Shown here piece after piece: positions 7,949-15,559 of a stretch of DNA of 42,485 bases. Both the position numbers and the translations under genes were made by a program. The stretch covers positions 1 to 42,485 of the forward strand of contig JAAFJS010000018.1 of assembly GCA_013298985.1 (NCBI GenBank), given 5' to 3'. Position 1 is the stretch's first letter. The number at the start of each line of letters is the position of its first letter. Source of the DNA: Cytophagales bacterium. GTDB taxonomy: Bacteria > Bacteroidota > Bacteroidia > Cytophagales > Thermoflexibacteraceae. The notes under the pieces are model-generated. The model did not search any database and was not told the DNA's origin. It saw only the letters and a list, made by a program, of their open reading frames with translations.

Positions 7949-8085
7949 AAACTTGTTTGTTTTAGGCTATTACTTTTGACTGATTCACACTAAAAGAGGT
8001 TATCCTCCTCAAATTCCAATACTATGCCACTTTCCTTGTAAAAAGAACGTAATTGAGGAAGTATTCATTTCAAAGTTAAAAAATA

Positions 8086-8117
8086 TTTGCCAAATCTGCG
8101 ATATTCGCTTACCTTTG
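8086..8117 (+). promoter_or_regulatory. Sigma-A-type promoter of the ABC-F gene
   Basis: TTTG at 8086-8089 and TACCTTTG at 8110-8117 are separated by 20 bp, matching the Bacteroidota -33/-7 consensus (TTTG, 19-21 bp, TAnnTTTG). Transcription would start around 8124, leaving a leader under 10 nt before the ATG at 8132. Confidence 0.7.
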
Positions 8118-8131
8118 CAAAAAAATTTTAG

Positions 8132-10039
8132 ATGAACATTCTTTCCGCAGATAGCATTTCCAAAGCCTTTTCAGAACGCTGGCTTTTCAAAAACATTTCT
8201 TTTGGCATTAGTGTAGGCGAAAAAGTAGCCTTAGTGGGTGCAAACGGCTCAGGCAAGACAACCTTGATGAACATTTTGTCAGGATTGATTCCTACCGACG
8301 AGGGCGTAGTTTCTACGCGCAAAGGCATTACCGTTGGCTACCTTCCTCAGCAACCAACTTTTGATGAAAATGCGACCATCTGGCAAGCCATCTTTACGGC
8401 TGAAAATGAGGCAGTTGCTGCTATCAAAGACTATGAAAATGCCTTAAAACACAATGACGAAAAAGCACTTCATAGGGCAATAGAGAGCATGGAAAGGCTA
8501 AACGCTTGGGACTACGAAGCGAAAATAAAGCAAGTGCTGGGGCGGTTGGGGATTCCTGACGAGGAAACGCCTGTCAAAGTGCTTTCAGGTGGACAGAAAA
8601 AACGCGTAGCACTGGCAAAGCTGCTTCTCCAAGATGCTGATTTGCTGATTCTTGACGAACCTACTAACCACCTTGATATTGAGGCGATTGAGTGGCTCGA
8701 AGGCTGGTTAAATACCCAAAAACAAAGCATTTTGCTCGTTACACACGACCGCTATTTTTTGGATAGCATTACCAATGTCATTTTAGAATTAGAAGACGGA
8801 CAGATTTTTAAATACAATGGCAATTACAGCTATTTTTTGGAGAAAAAGGCAGAAAGAATAGAGCAAATGACCACCGAAGTCAGCAAGGCTAAAAACTTGA
8901 TGAAGAAGGAGTTAGACTGGATTCGGAGGCAACCCAAAGCGCGAGGCACAAAAGCAAAATATCGCGTAGAAGCCTTCGAAGACATCAAAGACAAGGCAAA
9001 TACCAAAGTAGGCGCGCAAGCAGGCATAGAAATCAATGTGGGCATGAGCCGCATGGGTAAAAAGATTTTGGAAATAGAAAATCTGACCAAAAAATATGAT
9101 GACTTGGTGTTAATCAAGGACTTCGAATATACTTTTAAGCGTGGAGATAGGATAGGGGTGGTAGGGAAAAACGGCATTGGTAAATCTACTTTTCTGAATC
9201 TACTCACAGGCAAAGAGCAGCCTGACAGTGGTACAATTTCCAAAGGCGACAATACCATGTTTGGCTATTTTACACAAACTGAATTGGTGGTAGATGAGAA
9301 CAAGCGCGTGATTGAAGTGGTCAAAGATGTGGCAGAGGTTTTGCAAACAGGCACAGGTGAGGTAATTACAGCCACTCAACTGCTCAATTTGTTCAATTTT
9401 CCACCCAAAACGCAGTACGACATTGTGAGCAAGCTCAGTGGGGGCGAGAAAAAACGCTTGCAACTCCTCCAAATCTTGATTCGCAACCCCAACTTTCTGA
9501 TTCTCGACGAGCCTACCAATGACTTGGATATTCAGACGCTGAACATCTTGGAAGACTTTTTGATGAGTTTTGGTGGGTGCTTGCTGGTGGTTTCGCACGA
9601 CCGTTATTTTATGGACAGGCTGGTCGACCACATTTTTATCTTTGAGGGCGAGGGGAAAATTCGTGATTTTGCAGGGAATTATTCCGATTACAGAACTGAA
9701 AAACTCGAAGAGGAAAGATTGGAAATGGAAAAAAACAAAGTGGGCAAATCATATAAACAGGAAAATGTAAAAATAGAAAGCCCAAAAACGAATAATGTCA
9801 GCACCTCAAACGGCAAAGAAACAAAACGCAAAGTTTCCTTCAAAGAGCAAAAGGAATATGAAAATTTGGCGTTGGAAATCAGTAAGTTAGAAACTGAAAA
9901 AACGGGTGTCATCAGCAAACTGAATGGTGGCAGTGGTTCGCACACAGAGCTTACGCAGTGGAGCGCGCGTATAGGTGAGCTGGACGGTATGATTGAGGAA
10001 AAAACGTTCCGATGGCTGGAACTGGCAGAGTTGATGTAA
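8132..10039 (+). CDS. uup: ABC-F family ATPase, Uup type
   Basis: 635 residues with two ABC domains and no membrane segments. The first has Walker A GANGSGKT (36-43), signature LSGGQKKR and Walker B LLILDEPTNHLD. The second has Walker A GKNGIGKS (345-352), signature LSGGEKKR and Walker B FLILDEPTNDLD. The linker between them is charged and helical, as in ribosome-binding ABC-F proteins. The C-terminal ~75 residues (FKEQKEYENL to RWLELAELM) form the coiled-coil domain that distinguishes Uup from EttA. ABC-F proteins act at the ribosome on stalled or colliding states, and E. coli Uup also affects precise transposon excision. A lipoprotein and a radical SAM gene follow on the same strand after 22 bp, so a shared transcript is possible. 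Confidence 0.88.
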   Translation: MNILSADSISKAFSERWLFKNISFGISVGEKVALVGANGSGKTTLMNILSGLIPTDEGVVSTRKGITVGYLPQQPTFDENATIWQAIFTAENEAVAAIKDYENALKHNDEKALHRAIESMERLNAWDYEAKIKQVLGRLGIPDEETPVKVLSGGQKKRVALAKLLLQDADLLILDEPTNHLDIEAIEWLEGWLNTQKQSILLVTHDRYFLDSITNVILELEDGQIFKYNGNYSYFLEKKAERIEQMTTEVSKAKNLMKKELDWIRRQPKARGTKAKYRVEAFEDIKDKANTKVGAQAGIEINVGMSRMGKKILEIENLTKKYDDLVLIKDFEYTFKRGDRIGVVGKNGIGKSTFLNLLTGKEQPDSGTISKGDNTMFGYFTQTELVVDENKRVIEVVKDVAEVLQTGTGEVITATQLLNLFNFPPKTQYDIVSKLSGGEKKRLQLLQILIRNPNFLILDEPTNDLDIQTLNILEDFLMSFGGCLLVVSHDRYFMDRLVDHIFIFEGEGKIRDFAGNYSDYRTEKLEEERLEMEKNKVGKSYKQENVKIESPKTNNVSTSNGKETKRKVSFKEQKEYENLALEISKLETEKTGVISKLNGGSGSHTELTQWSARIGELDGMIEEKTFRWLELAELM

Positions 10040-10061
10040 AATATAAATTAATAAATTGATA

Positions 10062-10634
10062 ATGAGAATTTTAAGTGTAAATTTATTTATGTTTTTTGCT
10101 GGTTTTTTAATTTGTTCTTGTCAAAAGACACAAGAGCAAACTTCTTTTTACCAAGTAAAAACCTATCGCTATATGCAGGGAAATCCCTACGAGCCAAGCA
10201 TAGTTAATTTAGATTTACAGATTGATAATCAAGGAGATACATTAGTAAAATATGCTTATTCTCAGCAAGATACCATCACAAAAGCAAGGCGAGTTTTGAT
10301 GGACATCGAGGTTAAGAATGATTCTATACTTTTGATGAAAATAGGTGATTATCTGCCAAATACACTCCGCGTATTGCAGGCAAAGAAAATTTTTTATGCA
10401 GGAAGTAAAGAAATAGAAGTCAGCAAATTTGTGCGTGTAGAAAAACAGCCTGACAAAGATGATGCTGTCTTTATTGCGCGGGAGTTTGGCATTGTCAATA
10501 TGCTTTCTTACTCCCTCAAAACCAAGGTATTATATAAAATTTCGGCTGACAAAGCCGCCGCCAGCATGGTCAATAAAATCAATACGTACTTGGAAAAAGA
10601 TACATTAGGGTTCTACCATCAGCCAAACCAATGA
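10062..10634 (+). CDS. Putative lipoprotein coupled to a radical SAM gene
   Basis: 190 residues from the ATG at 10062; a TTG two codons upstream is less likely. A hydrophobic N terminus ends in the lipobox-like ICSC, giving Cys20 as the lipidated residue. The mature part (QVKTYRYMQG onward) is predominantly beta, with many short strands. I do not recognise the domain. Its stop overlaps the start of the radical SAM gene by 4 bp (ATGA at 10631-10634), so the two are translated together. This suggests a shared process at the envelope, but no function can be read from the sequence. Confidence 0.72.
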   Translation: MRILSVNLFMFFAGFLICSCQKTQEQTSFYQVKTYRYMQGNPYEPSIVNLDLQIDNQGDTLVKYAYSQQDTITKARRVLMDIEVKNDSILLMKIGDYLPNTLRVLQAKKIFYAGSKEIEVSKFVRVEKQPDKDDAVFIAREFGIVNMLSYSLKTKVLYKISADKAAASMVNKINTYLEKDTLGFYHQPNQ

Positions 10635-11650
10635 GCAAGTTAGCAGATTCCATGAATTTGTTTTCCAAACTTACTTTCCAAAAAAGTAGCAATGCCTTGC
10701 GTGTGCTTTCCTCTTATTATTTTTCCAAATATTATAAAAAACTGATTCACAAAGGTTTACCTATTAGTATAGCCATAGAGCCAACTACTTCCTGCAACCT
10801 GCGCTGCCCCGAATGTCCGAGTGGTTTGCGCTCATTTACGCGCCCAACGGGAATGTTAGAAGAAGATTTGTTCAAAAAAGTGATTGACGAACTCAAAGAT
10901 ACGCTGCTTTACCTGACTTTTTATTTTCAAGGCGAGCCTTACCTTCACCCGCAGTTCACAGACTTGGTGCGCTATGCTTCGGAAAGAAATATTTATACGG
11001 CTACCTCGACTAATGCTCATTATTTGACGGACGAAAATGCCAAAAAAACAGTGGAATCGGGACTGGACAGACTGATAATCTCTATTGATGGAACTACGCA
11101 AGAAACCTATCAGGCGTACCGAGTAGGGGGGAAACTGGAAAAAGTGATGGCAGGAACGAAAAATATATTGGCTTGGAAACAAAAATTGAAATCAAAAACG
11201 CCTCATGTTATTTTCCAGTTTTTGGTCGTCAAGCCTAACGAACACCAAATCGCAGAAGTACAAAGATTGGGCAGAGAAATGGGCGTAGATGAGGTAAAGC
11301 TCAAAACTGCCCAAATTTATGACTATGAAGATGGCTCACCTCTGATGCCTACCATTGAGAAATATACCCGTTATCAAAAAAATGAAGACGGTAAATACTT
11401 CATTAAGAATAGTTTAGAAAATTCCTGCTGGCGAATGTGGCATTCCTGCGTGATTACTTGGGACGGCGCAGTAGTGCCTTGCTGTTTTGACAAAGATGCA
11501 CACCACAAACTCGGTCAGATGAAAGATACCAATTTCAAAGCCATTTGGCAGGGTGCTGATTATCAAAATTTTAGGCGACAATTATTGAAATCGCGTACTG
11601 AAATAGAGATGTGCAAAAACTGTACGGAAGGAACAAAAGTATTTTCCTGA
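10631..11650 (+). CDS. Radical SAM / SPASM domain protein
   Basis: 339 residues. The radical SAM motif is C55-NLR-C59-PE-C62, followed by the usual GEP (FYFQGEP) and SIDG motifs of the TIM-barrel core. A C-terminal SPASM-like region holds Cys266, Cys273, Cys284, Cys285, Cys328 and Cys331, enough to hold an auxiliary Fe-S cluster. This arrangement is found in peptide-modifying enzymes and in anaerobic sulfatase-maturase-like proteins. No short precursor-peptide gene is visible next to it, so the substrate is unknown. The start overlaps the stop of the upstream lipoprotein gene. There is no signal peptide, so the enzyme is cytoplasmic while its coupled partner is probably exported. Confidence 0.85.
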   Translation: MSKLADSMNLFSKLTFQKSSNALRVLSSYYFSKYYKKLIHKGLPISIAIEPTTSCNLRCPECPSGLRSFTRPTGMLEEDLFKKVIDELKDTLLYLTFYFQGEPYLHPQFTDLVRYASERNIYTATSTNAHYLTDENAKKTVESGLDRLIISIDGTTQETYQAYRVGGKLEKVMAGTKNILAWKQKLKSKTPHVIFQFLVVKPNEHQIAEVQRLGREMGVDEVKLKTAQIYDYEDGSPLMPTIEKYTRYQKNEDGKYFIKNSLENSCWRMWHSCVITWDGAVVPCCFDKDAHHKLGQMKDTNFKAIWQGADYQNFRRQLLKSRTEIEMCKNCTEGTKVFS

Positions 11651-11751
11651 ACATACCCACTATTTTGCTCGTCAAAAATAAAAGCAATTTTCTTTCATTT
11701 CTTTAACAATTTTTAGGCTTGTGTAATCCACCCAAATCATTTTATTTTTTC

Positions 11752-11759
11752 TACTTTTG
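11752..11759 (+). promoter_or_regulatory. -7 promoter box upstream of the 47-residue gene
   Basis: TACTTTTG matches TAnnTTTG, 43 bp before the ATG of the small gene at 11803. No TTTG lies at the expected -33 spacing. It would drive both the small gene and the symporter. Confidence 0.45.
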
Positions 11760-11802
11760 AAAATTCAAAATTATCTATTTTTCATTTTTTTTTAATCAGA
11801 CA

Positions 11803-11946
11803 ATGGAAAATCAGCCTATTCAAGAAGATGACAATCAAGGCTTGCCTCCACTTTTTAAAACATGGAAGCAACTTTACATCACACTGGTTGTATATCTTTT
11901 AGCATTAATAGTTTTATTTTATTGGTTTACAGTATTTTTTAGATAG
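11803..11946 (+). CDS. 47-residue single-span membrane protein preceding a symporter
   Basis: The open frame starts with ATG at 11803 and stops at TAG 11944-11946. Residues 1-13 are acidic and polar, then LPPLFKTWKQLY leads into one hydrophobic helix (about 26-45). Short proteins with a PLFKTWKQLY-like motif and one helix occur beside sodium:solute symporters in other Bacteroidota, as far as I recall; this needs a search. The symporter starts 70 bp downstream on the same strand, and a -7 promoter box lies 43 bp upstream. It may be an accessory subunit comparable in position to the small DUF4212 partner of other symporters. The gene is small enough for automatic pipelines to miss. Confidence 0.65.
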   Translation: MENQPIQEDDNQGLPPLFKTWKQLYITLVVYLLALIVLFYWFTVFFR

Positions 11947-12016
11947 CTTTTGAGTCGTTGAGTCTATTTTTTCAGCCCTCAAAAGCCCTAACTACCAAAC
12001 CACAAACCTCAACTCA

Positions 12017-13729
12017 ATGCAACTTTTAGATTGGATTGTTCTTGTAAGTACGATTGCTTTTATCACCATTTATGGCATTTGGAAAAGCAGAAAAGAAAAG
12101 CATGACATAGAAAGCTATCTTGTTTCCAAAAAAATGAATTGGTGGACGATTGGTCTTTCCATCGCGGCTACGCAGGCGAGCGCGATAACCTTTCTTAGCA
12201 CGCCAGGGCAGGGTTTTTCAGATGGAATGCGCTTTATCCAATTTTACTTTGGCTTGCCTTTGGCGGTCATTGTGCTGTCCATCACCTTCGTACCGATTTT
12301 CCAGCGACTCAAAGTCTATACTGCCTACGAGTTTTTAGAAGGACGTTTTGACCTCAAAACCAGAACGTTATGTACCTTCCTTTTCCTTACACAACGCGGG
12401 CTGGCGGCGGGCTTGACCATTTATGCACCTTCACTGATTTTGTCGATTATCTTTGGCTGGGATATTTTTTGGACAAATTTCTCGATTGGCATGGTCGTCA
12501 TCATTTATACTTATTTTGGCGGGACTACTGCCGTCAGTGAAACCCAAAAGCAACAAATGGCGGTCATTTTTTTGGGCATGATTACGGCGGGCGTGATGCT
12601 CATGCAGCTTTTGCCTGACCACATAGGCTTTGGCAAAGCGGTAAGTTTGGCAGGGAAAATGGGCAAACTCAATGTGATTGATTTTACTTTTGACTGGAAC
12701 AGTCGCTATAATATTTGGTCGGGGCTGATTGGCGGCTTCTTTGTTTCCATGTCGTATTTTGGTACAGACCAATCGCAGGTACAGCGTTACTTGGGTGGAA
12801 AAACCACCGCAGAGAGTCGTTTGGGGCTAATTTTTAATGGATTTATCAAAATTCCCATGCAGTTTTTTATTTTGCTTTTGGGGACACTGGTCTTTGTTTT
12901 TTATCAGTTCAATACACCTCCTATTTTCTTTAACCAAGTAGAAGTTGGCAAAATTTATCAAACCGCAGATAGCCTCAAATTCAGGCAGTTAGAAGCACAA
13001 TACAGCGAAATTGTCAGCCAAAAAACGGCAAAAGTTGCTGAATTATCTGATGCGATGGACACTGACAGTGAAAGTTTGATTGCAGAAAAACAACAATCTT
13101 TCCAAGAAGTAGAGGCGCAGGCACAAAGTGTTCGTAAAGAGGCGATTGCACTTATCCATCAAAACAATGAAAAAGAAGGAAAACCCAAAGCCACAGACAC
13201 CAATTATATTTTTTTGAGCTTCGTTATCAACCACTTACCTGCGGGCGTGATTGGTTTGCTGATTGCAGTTATTTTCTGCGCGTCCATGTCTGCGACTGCC
13301 TCCGAACTCAATGCACTTGCCTCTACTTTTGTGGTCGATGTCTATAAACGCATCATCAAAAAGGACGGTTCTGGCACGCATTACTTGAATGTTTCCAAAA
13401 TCTCGAATATCGCTTGGGGGTTGTACGCTATCTTGTTTGCGGAGTTTGCGGGTGCGCTAAGTGGTAGCCTGATAGAAGCGGTAAACATCTTAGGTTCACT
13501 GTTTTATGGAACAATTTTAGGCATTTTCCTTACCGCATTTTACCTCAAATTCGTCAAAGGAACGGCGGTATTTGTGGCAGCAATCTTGGCAGAAATCACC
13601 ATAATTTACTGCTGGCAATACACCAATATTTTCTTTCTTTGGTACAATGTGATTGGTTGCGGTTTGGTGTTGGGCATTTCCGCATTGCTGAGTTTGAAGG
13701 ACATAAACCTTACTAAAACCGTTTCTTAA
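12017..13729 (+). CDS. Sodium:solute symporter (SSS family)
   Basis: 570 residues with about 13 membrane helices, the LeuT-type SSS fold. Characteristic features are the N-terminal helix followed by ESYLVSKKMNWWTIGLSI, the segment AATQASAITFLSTPGQG, and GTDQSQVQRYLGGKTTAESR in the middle. A long hydrophilic, coiled-coil-like insert (about residues 309-398, rich in Glu, Gln, Lys and Ala) interrupts the helices before NHLPAGVIGLL. Family members use the sodium gradient to import sugars, amino acids, vitamins or inositol; the substrate is not predictable here. A 47-residue membrane protein is encoded just upstream and may be its partner. No catabolic gene is nearby to hint at the substrate. Confidence 0.85.
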   Translation: MQLLDWIVLVSTIAFITIYGIWKSRKEKHDIESYLVSKKMNWWTIGLSIAATQASAITFLSTPGQGFSDGMRFIQFYFGLPLAVIVLSITFVPIFQRLKVYTAYEFLEGRFDLKTRTLCTFLFLTQRGLAAGLTIYAPSLILSIIFGWDIFWTNFSIGMVVIIYTYFGGTTAVSETQKQQMAVIFLGMITAGVMLMQLLPDHIGFGKAVSLAGKMGKLNVIDFTFDWNSRYNIWSGLIGGFFVSMSYFGTDQSQVQRYLGGKTTAESRLGLIFNGFIKIPMQFFILLLGTLVFVFYQFNTPPIFFNQVEVGKIYQTADSLKFRQLEAQYSEIVSQKTAKVAELSDAMDTDSESLIAEKQQSFQEVEAQAQSVRKEAIALIHQNNEKEGKPKATDTNYIFLSFVINHLPAGVIGLLIAVIFCASMSATASELNALASTFVVDVYKRIIKKDGSGTHYLNVSKISNIAWGLYAILFAEFAGALSGSLIEAVNILGSLFYGTILGIFLTAFYLKFVKGTAVFVAAILAEITIIYCWQYTNIFFLWYNVIGCGLVLGISALLSLKDINLTKTVS

Positions 13730-13762
13730 AAGTATTTTTCAAAGAAAACAAAAACAATTATT

Positions 13763-13796
13763 TTTGAATATATAAATCAGAAATTAGGTAATTTTG
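13763..13796 (+). promoter_or_regulatory. Promoter of gpmI
   Basis: TTTG at 13763-13766 and TAATTTTG at 13789-13796 are spaced by 22 bp, close to the Bacteroidota consensus. The start codon lies 44 bp downstream. Confidence 0.5.
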
Positions 13797-13840
13797 GGTT
13801 TTAAATCTTTCCTGAATCTATCATTTTACTTTAAAAACAA

Positions 13841-15361
13841 ATGAACAAGCGAGTTCTTTTAATGATATTAGACGGCTGGGGATTGGGCTTAGACCCCAAA
13901 ATATCGGCGGTAGCTCAGGCGAAAACGCCTATAATGGATAGCCTCAATGCCAAGTATAAGCACAGCAAACTGGAGGCTTGCGGGCTGGCGGTAGGCTTGC
14001 CCGCAGGTCAGATGGGCAATTCCGAAGTGGGACACATGAATTTGGGCGCAGGCAGGGTGATTGACCAGATGTTTGTCAAAATCAATAAAGCAGTGGAAAA
14101 CAAGGCTTTAGACCGCAATCCTGTATTATTGAACGCCTTGAAATATGCCAAAGAAAACAATAAAGCCTTTCACCTGATGGGCTTGGTGTCTGACGGCGGC
14201 GTTCACTCACACCTCAATCACGTAAAGGCTCTTTGTGATATTGCTAAAAATGAGGGACTTACTAATATTTTTATCCATGTTTTTACTGACGGCAGAGATA
14301 CAGACCCGCAGTCGGGCTTGGGCTTTGTAAACGAATTAGAAAATCATTTGAAAAACTCGGTAGGGACAATCGCCTCTGTTACAGGACGTTACTATGCAAT
14401 GGACAGGGACAAACGCTGGGAACGAGTCAAACTTGCCTATGATGCACTCGTCAAGGGTGAGGGCGAGCAGTTCGGGTCAGCAGAAGAAGGCATCAAAGCC
14501 TCCTACGCCAAAGAGGTTACAGACGAGTTTATCAAACCAATTATTTGTGTTAATGCTGATAATCAGCCTGTTGCTACTATCAAAGAAGGTGATGTGGTGA
14601 TGTGTTTTAACTTCCGCACAGACCGCGGCAGGGAAATTACAATGGCACTTACGCAGCAGGATTTCCATGAGCAAAATATGCACAAAATGAATTTGCACTA
14701 CCTCACCATGACGCGCTACGACGAAAGTTTTAAGGGAGTAAACATACTTTTTGAGGAAGATAATACCAAAATGTCCTTGGGCGAAGTATTGGAGATGGCA
14801 GGGAAAACGCAAATTAGGATTGCAGAAACAGAAAAATATCCACACGTTACCTTCTTTTTCTCAGGTGGGCGCGAGGAAGTTTTCCAAGGAGAAAAACGCC
14901 TGATGTGTCCTTCTCCCAAAGTGGCTACTTATGATTTGCAACCTGAAATGAGTGCTAATGACCTTAAAAATAGCATTATTCCTGAAATTAATCAAAAAAG
15001 TGCAGACTTCATCTGCCTGAATTTTGCCAATCCTGACATGGTAGGGCATACTGGCGTGTTTTCAGCAGTGGTCAAAGCCTGCGAAACCGTAGATACGTGC
15101 GCGGGCGAGGTATTAAATGCCGCATTAGCCAATGGATATGCCTCTATCGTGATTGCTGACCATGGAAACGCTGATTATATGCTCAATCCTGATGGCTCAC
15201 CCAATACCGCGCACAGCCTAAATTTAGTGCCTTGTATCTTGGTAGATGATGACTTCGCAGGAGAAATCAAAGACGGCAAGCTGGCGGACGTAGCGCCTAC
15301 GATTCTCAAGCTGATGGGCATAGCGCAACCCGCAGAAATGACTGGTGAAAGTCTGATTTAA
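13841..15361 (+). CDS. gpmI: 2,3-bisphosphoglycerate-independent phosphoglycerate mutase
   Basis: 506 residues, the normal length for iPGM. It interconverts 3- and 2-phosphoglycerate in glycolysis and gluconeogenesis using two Mn ions and a phosphoserine intermediate. Visible motifs are the N-terminal metal site ILDGWG (Asp11), the nucleophile Ser61 in GNSEVGHMNLGAGR, FTDGRDTDP, TGRYYAMDRD, FNFRTDRGREI, NPDMVGHTG and the C-terminal metal motif DHGNADYM. The protein is cytoplasmic. Its stop codon is also the first bases of repeat copy C, and a strong two-way terminator follows. Confidence 0.96.
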   Translation: MNKRVLLMILDGWGLGLDPKISAVAQAKTPIMDSLNAKYKHSKLEACGLAVGLPAGQMGNSEVGHMNLGAGRVIDQMFVKINKAVENKALDRNPVLLNALKYAKENNKAFHLMGLVSDGGVHSHLNHVKALCDIAKNEGLTNIFIHVFTDGRDTDPQSGLGFVNELENHLKNSVGTIASVTGRYYAMDRDKRWERVKLAYDALVKGEGEQFGSAEEGIKASYAKEVTDEFIKPIICVNADNQPVATIKEGDVVMCFNFRTDRGREITMALTQQDFHEQNMHKMNLHYLTMTRYDESFKGVNILFEEDNTKMSLGEVLEMAGKTQIRIAETEKYPHVTFFFSGGREEVFQGEKRLMCPSPKVATYDLQPEMSANDLKNSIIPEINQKSADFICLNFANPDMVGHTGVFSAVVKACETVDTCAGEVLNAALANGYASIVIADHGNADYMLNPDGSPNTAHSLNLVPCILVDDDFAGEIKDGKLADVAPTILKLMGIAQPAEMTGESLI

Positions 15362-15465
15362 GTAGTTATGAATTATTAGTTATAAATTATGAATTATTGC
15401 AAATGCCTCATAATCAATATTTTATGCGATAACTATAACATAAACTAATTTTGCGTAGTTACTTA
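15359..15465 (+). repeat. MITE-like intergenic repeat, copy C
   Basis: The ends are TAAGTAGTTA (15359-15368) and TAGTTACTTA (15456-15465), identical to those of copy B. The head has TATGAATT and TATAAATT units. The tail AACTAATTTTGCGTAG includes TAATTTTG (15446-15453), a -7-like box pointing out of the element. The left end overlaps the gpmI stop codon. Confidence 0.65.
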
Positions 15466-15487
15466 GAGTATTTTAACTGTTTTATTT

Positions 15488-15533
15488 AATTTTCCACCAT
15501 GATTGCTATTCTTTGCAATCATGGTGGAAAATT
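15488..15533. terminator. Strong bidirectional terminator between gpmI and the CHAT gene
   Basis: A perfect 19-bp stem (15488-15506 with 15515-15533, core CCACCATGATTGC/GCAATCATGGTGG) has an 8-nt loop. T/A tracts lie at the base on both strands. It lies between two convergent genes and would end transcription from both sides. Confidence 0.88.
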
Positions 15534-15559
15534 GATATTTATTTTTTACTTTATCATTT

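Noticed and set aside
8071-8078. TAACTTTG box on the minus strand as promoter of the VWA-like gene
   Set aside because: The -7 match is good but the nearest TTTG on that strand is only 12 bp away and the leader would be about 115 nt; not convincing enough to annotate.
10056-10061. TTG start codons extending several genes (also at 30057, 25900, 4787, 27790, 4464)
   Set aside because: In each case a nearby in-frame ATG gives a normal signal peptide or family N terminus, so the ATG was chosen.
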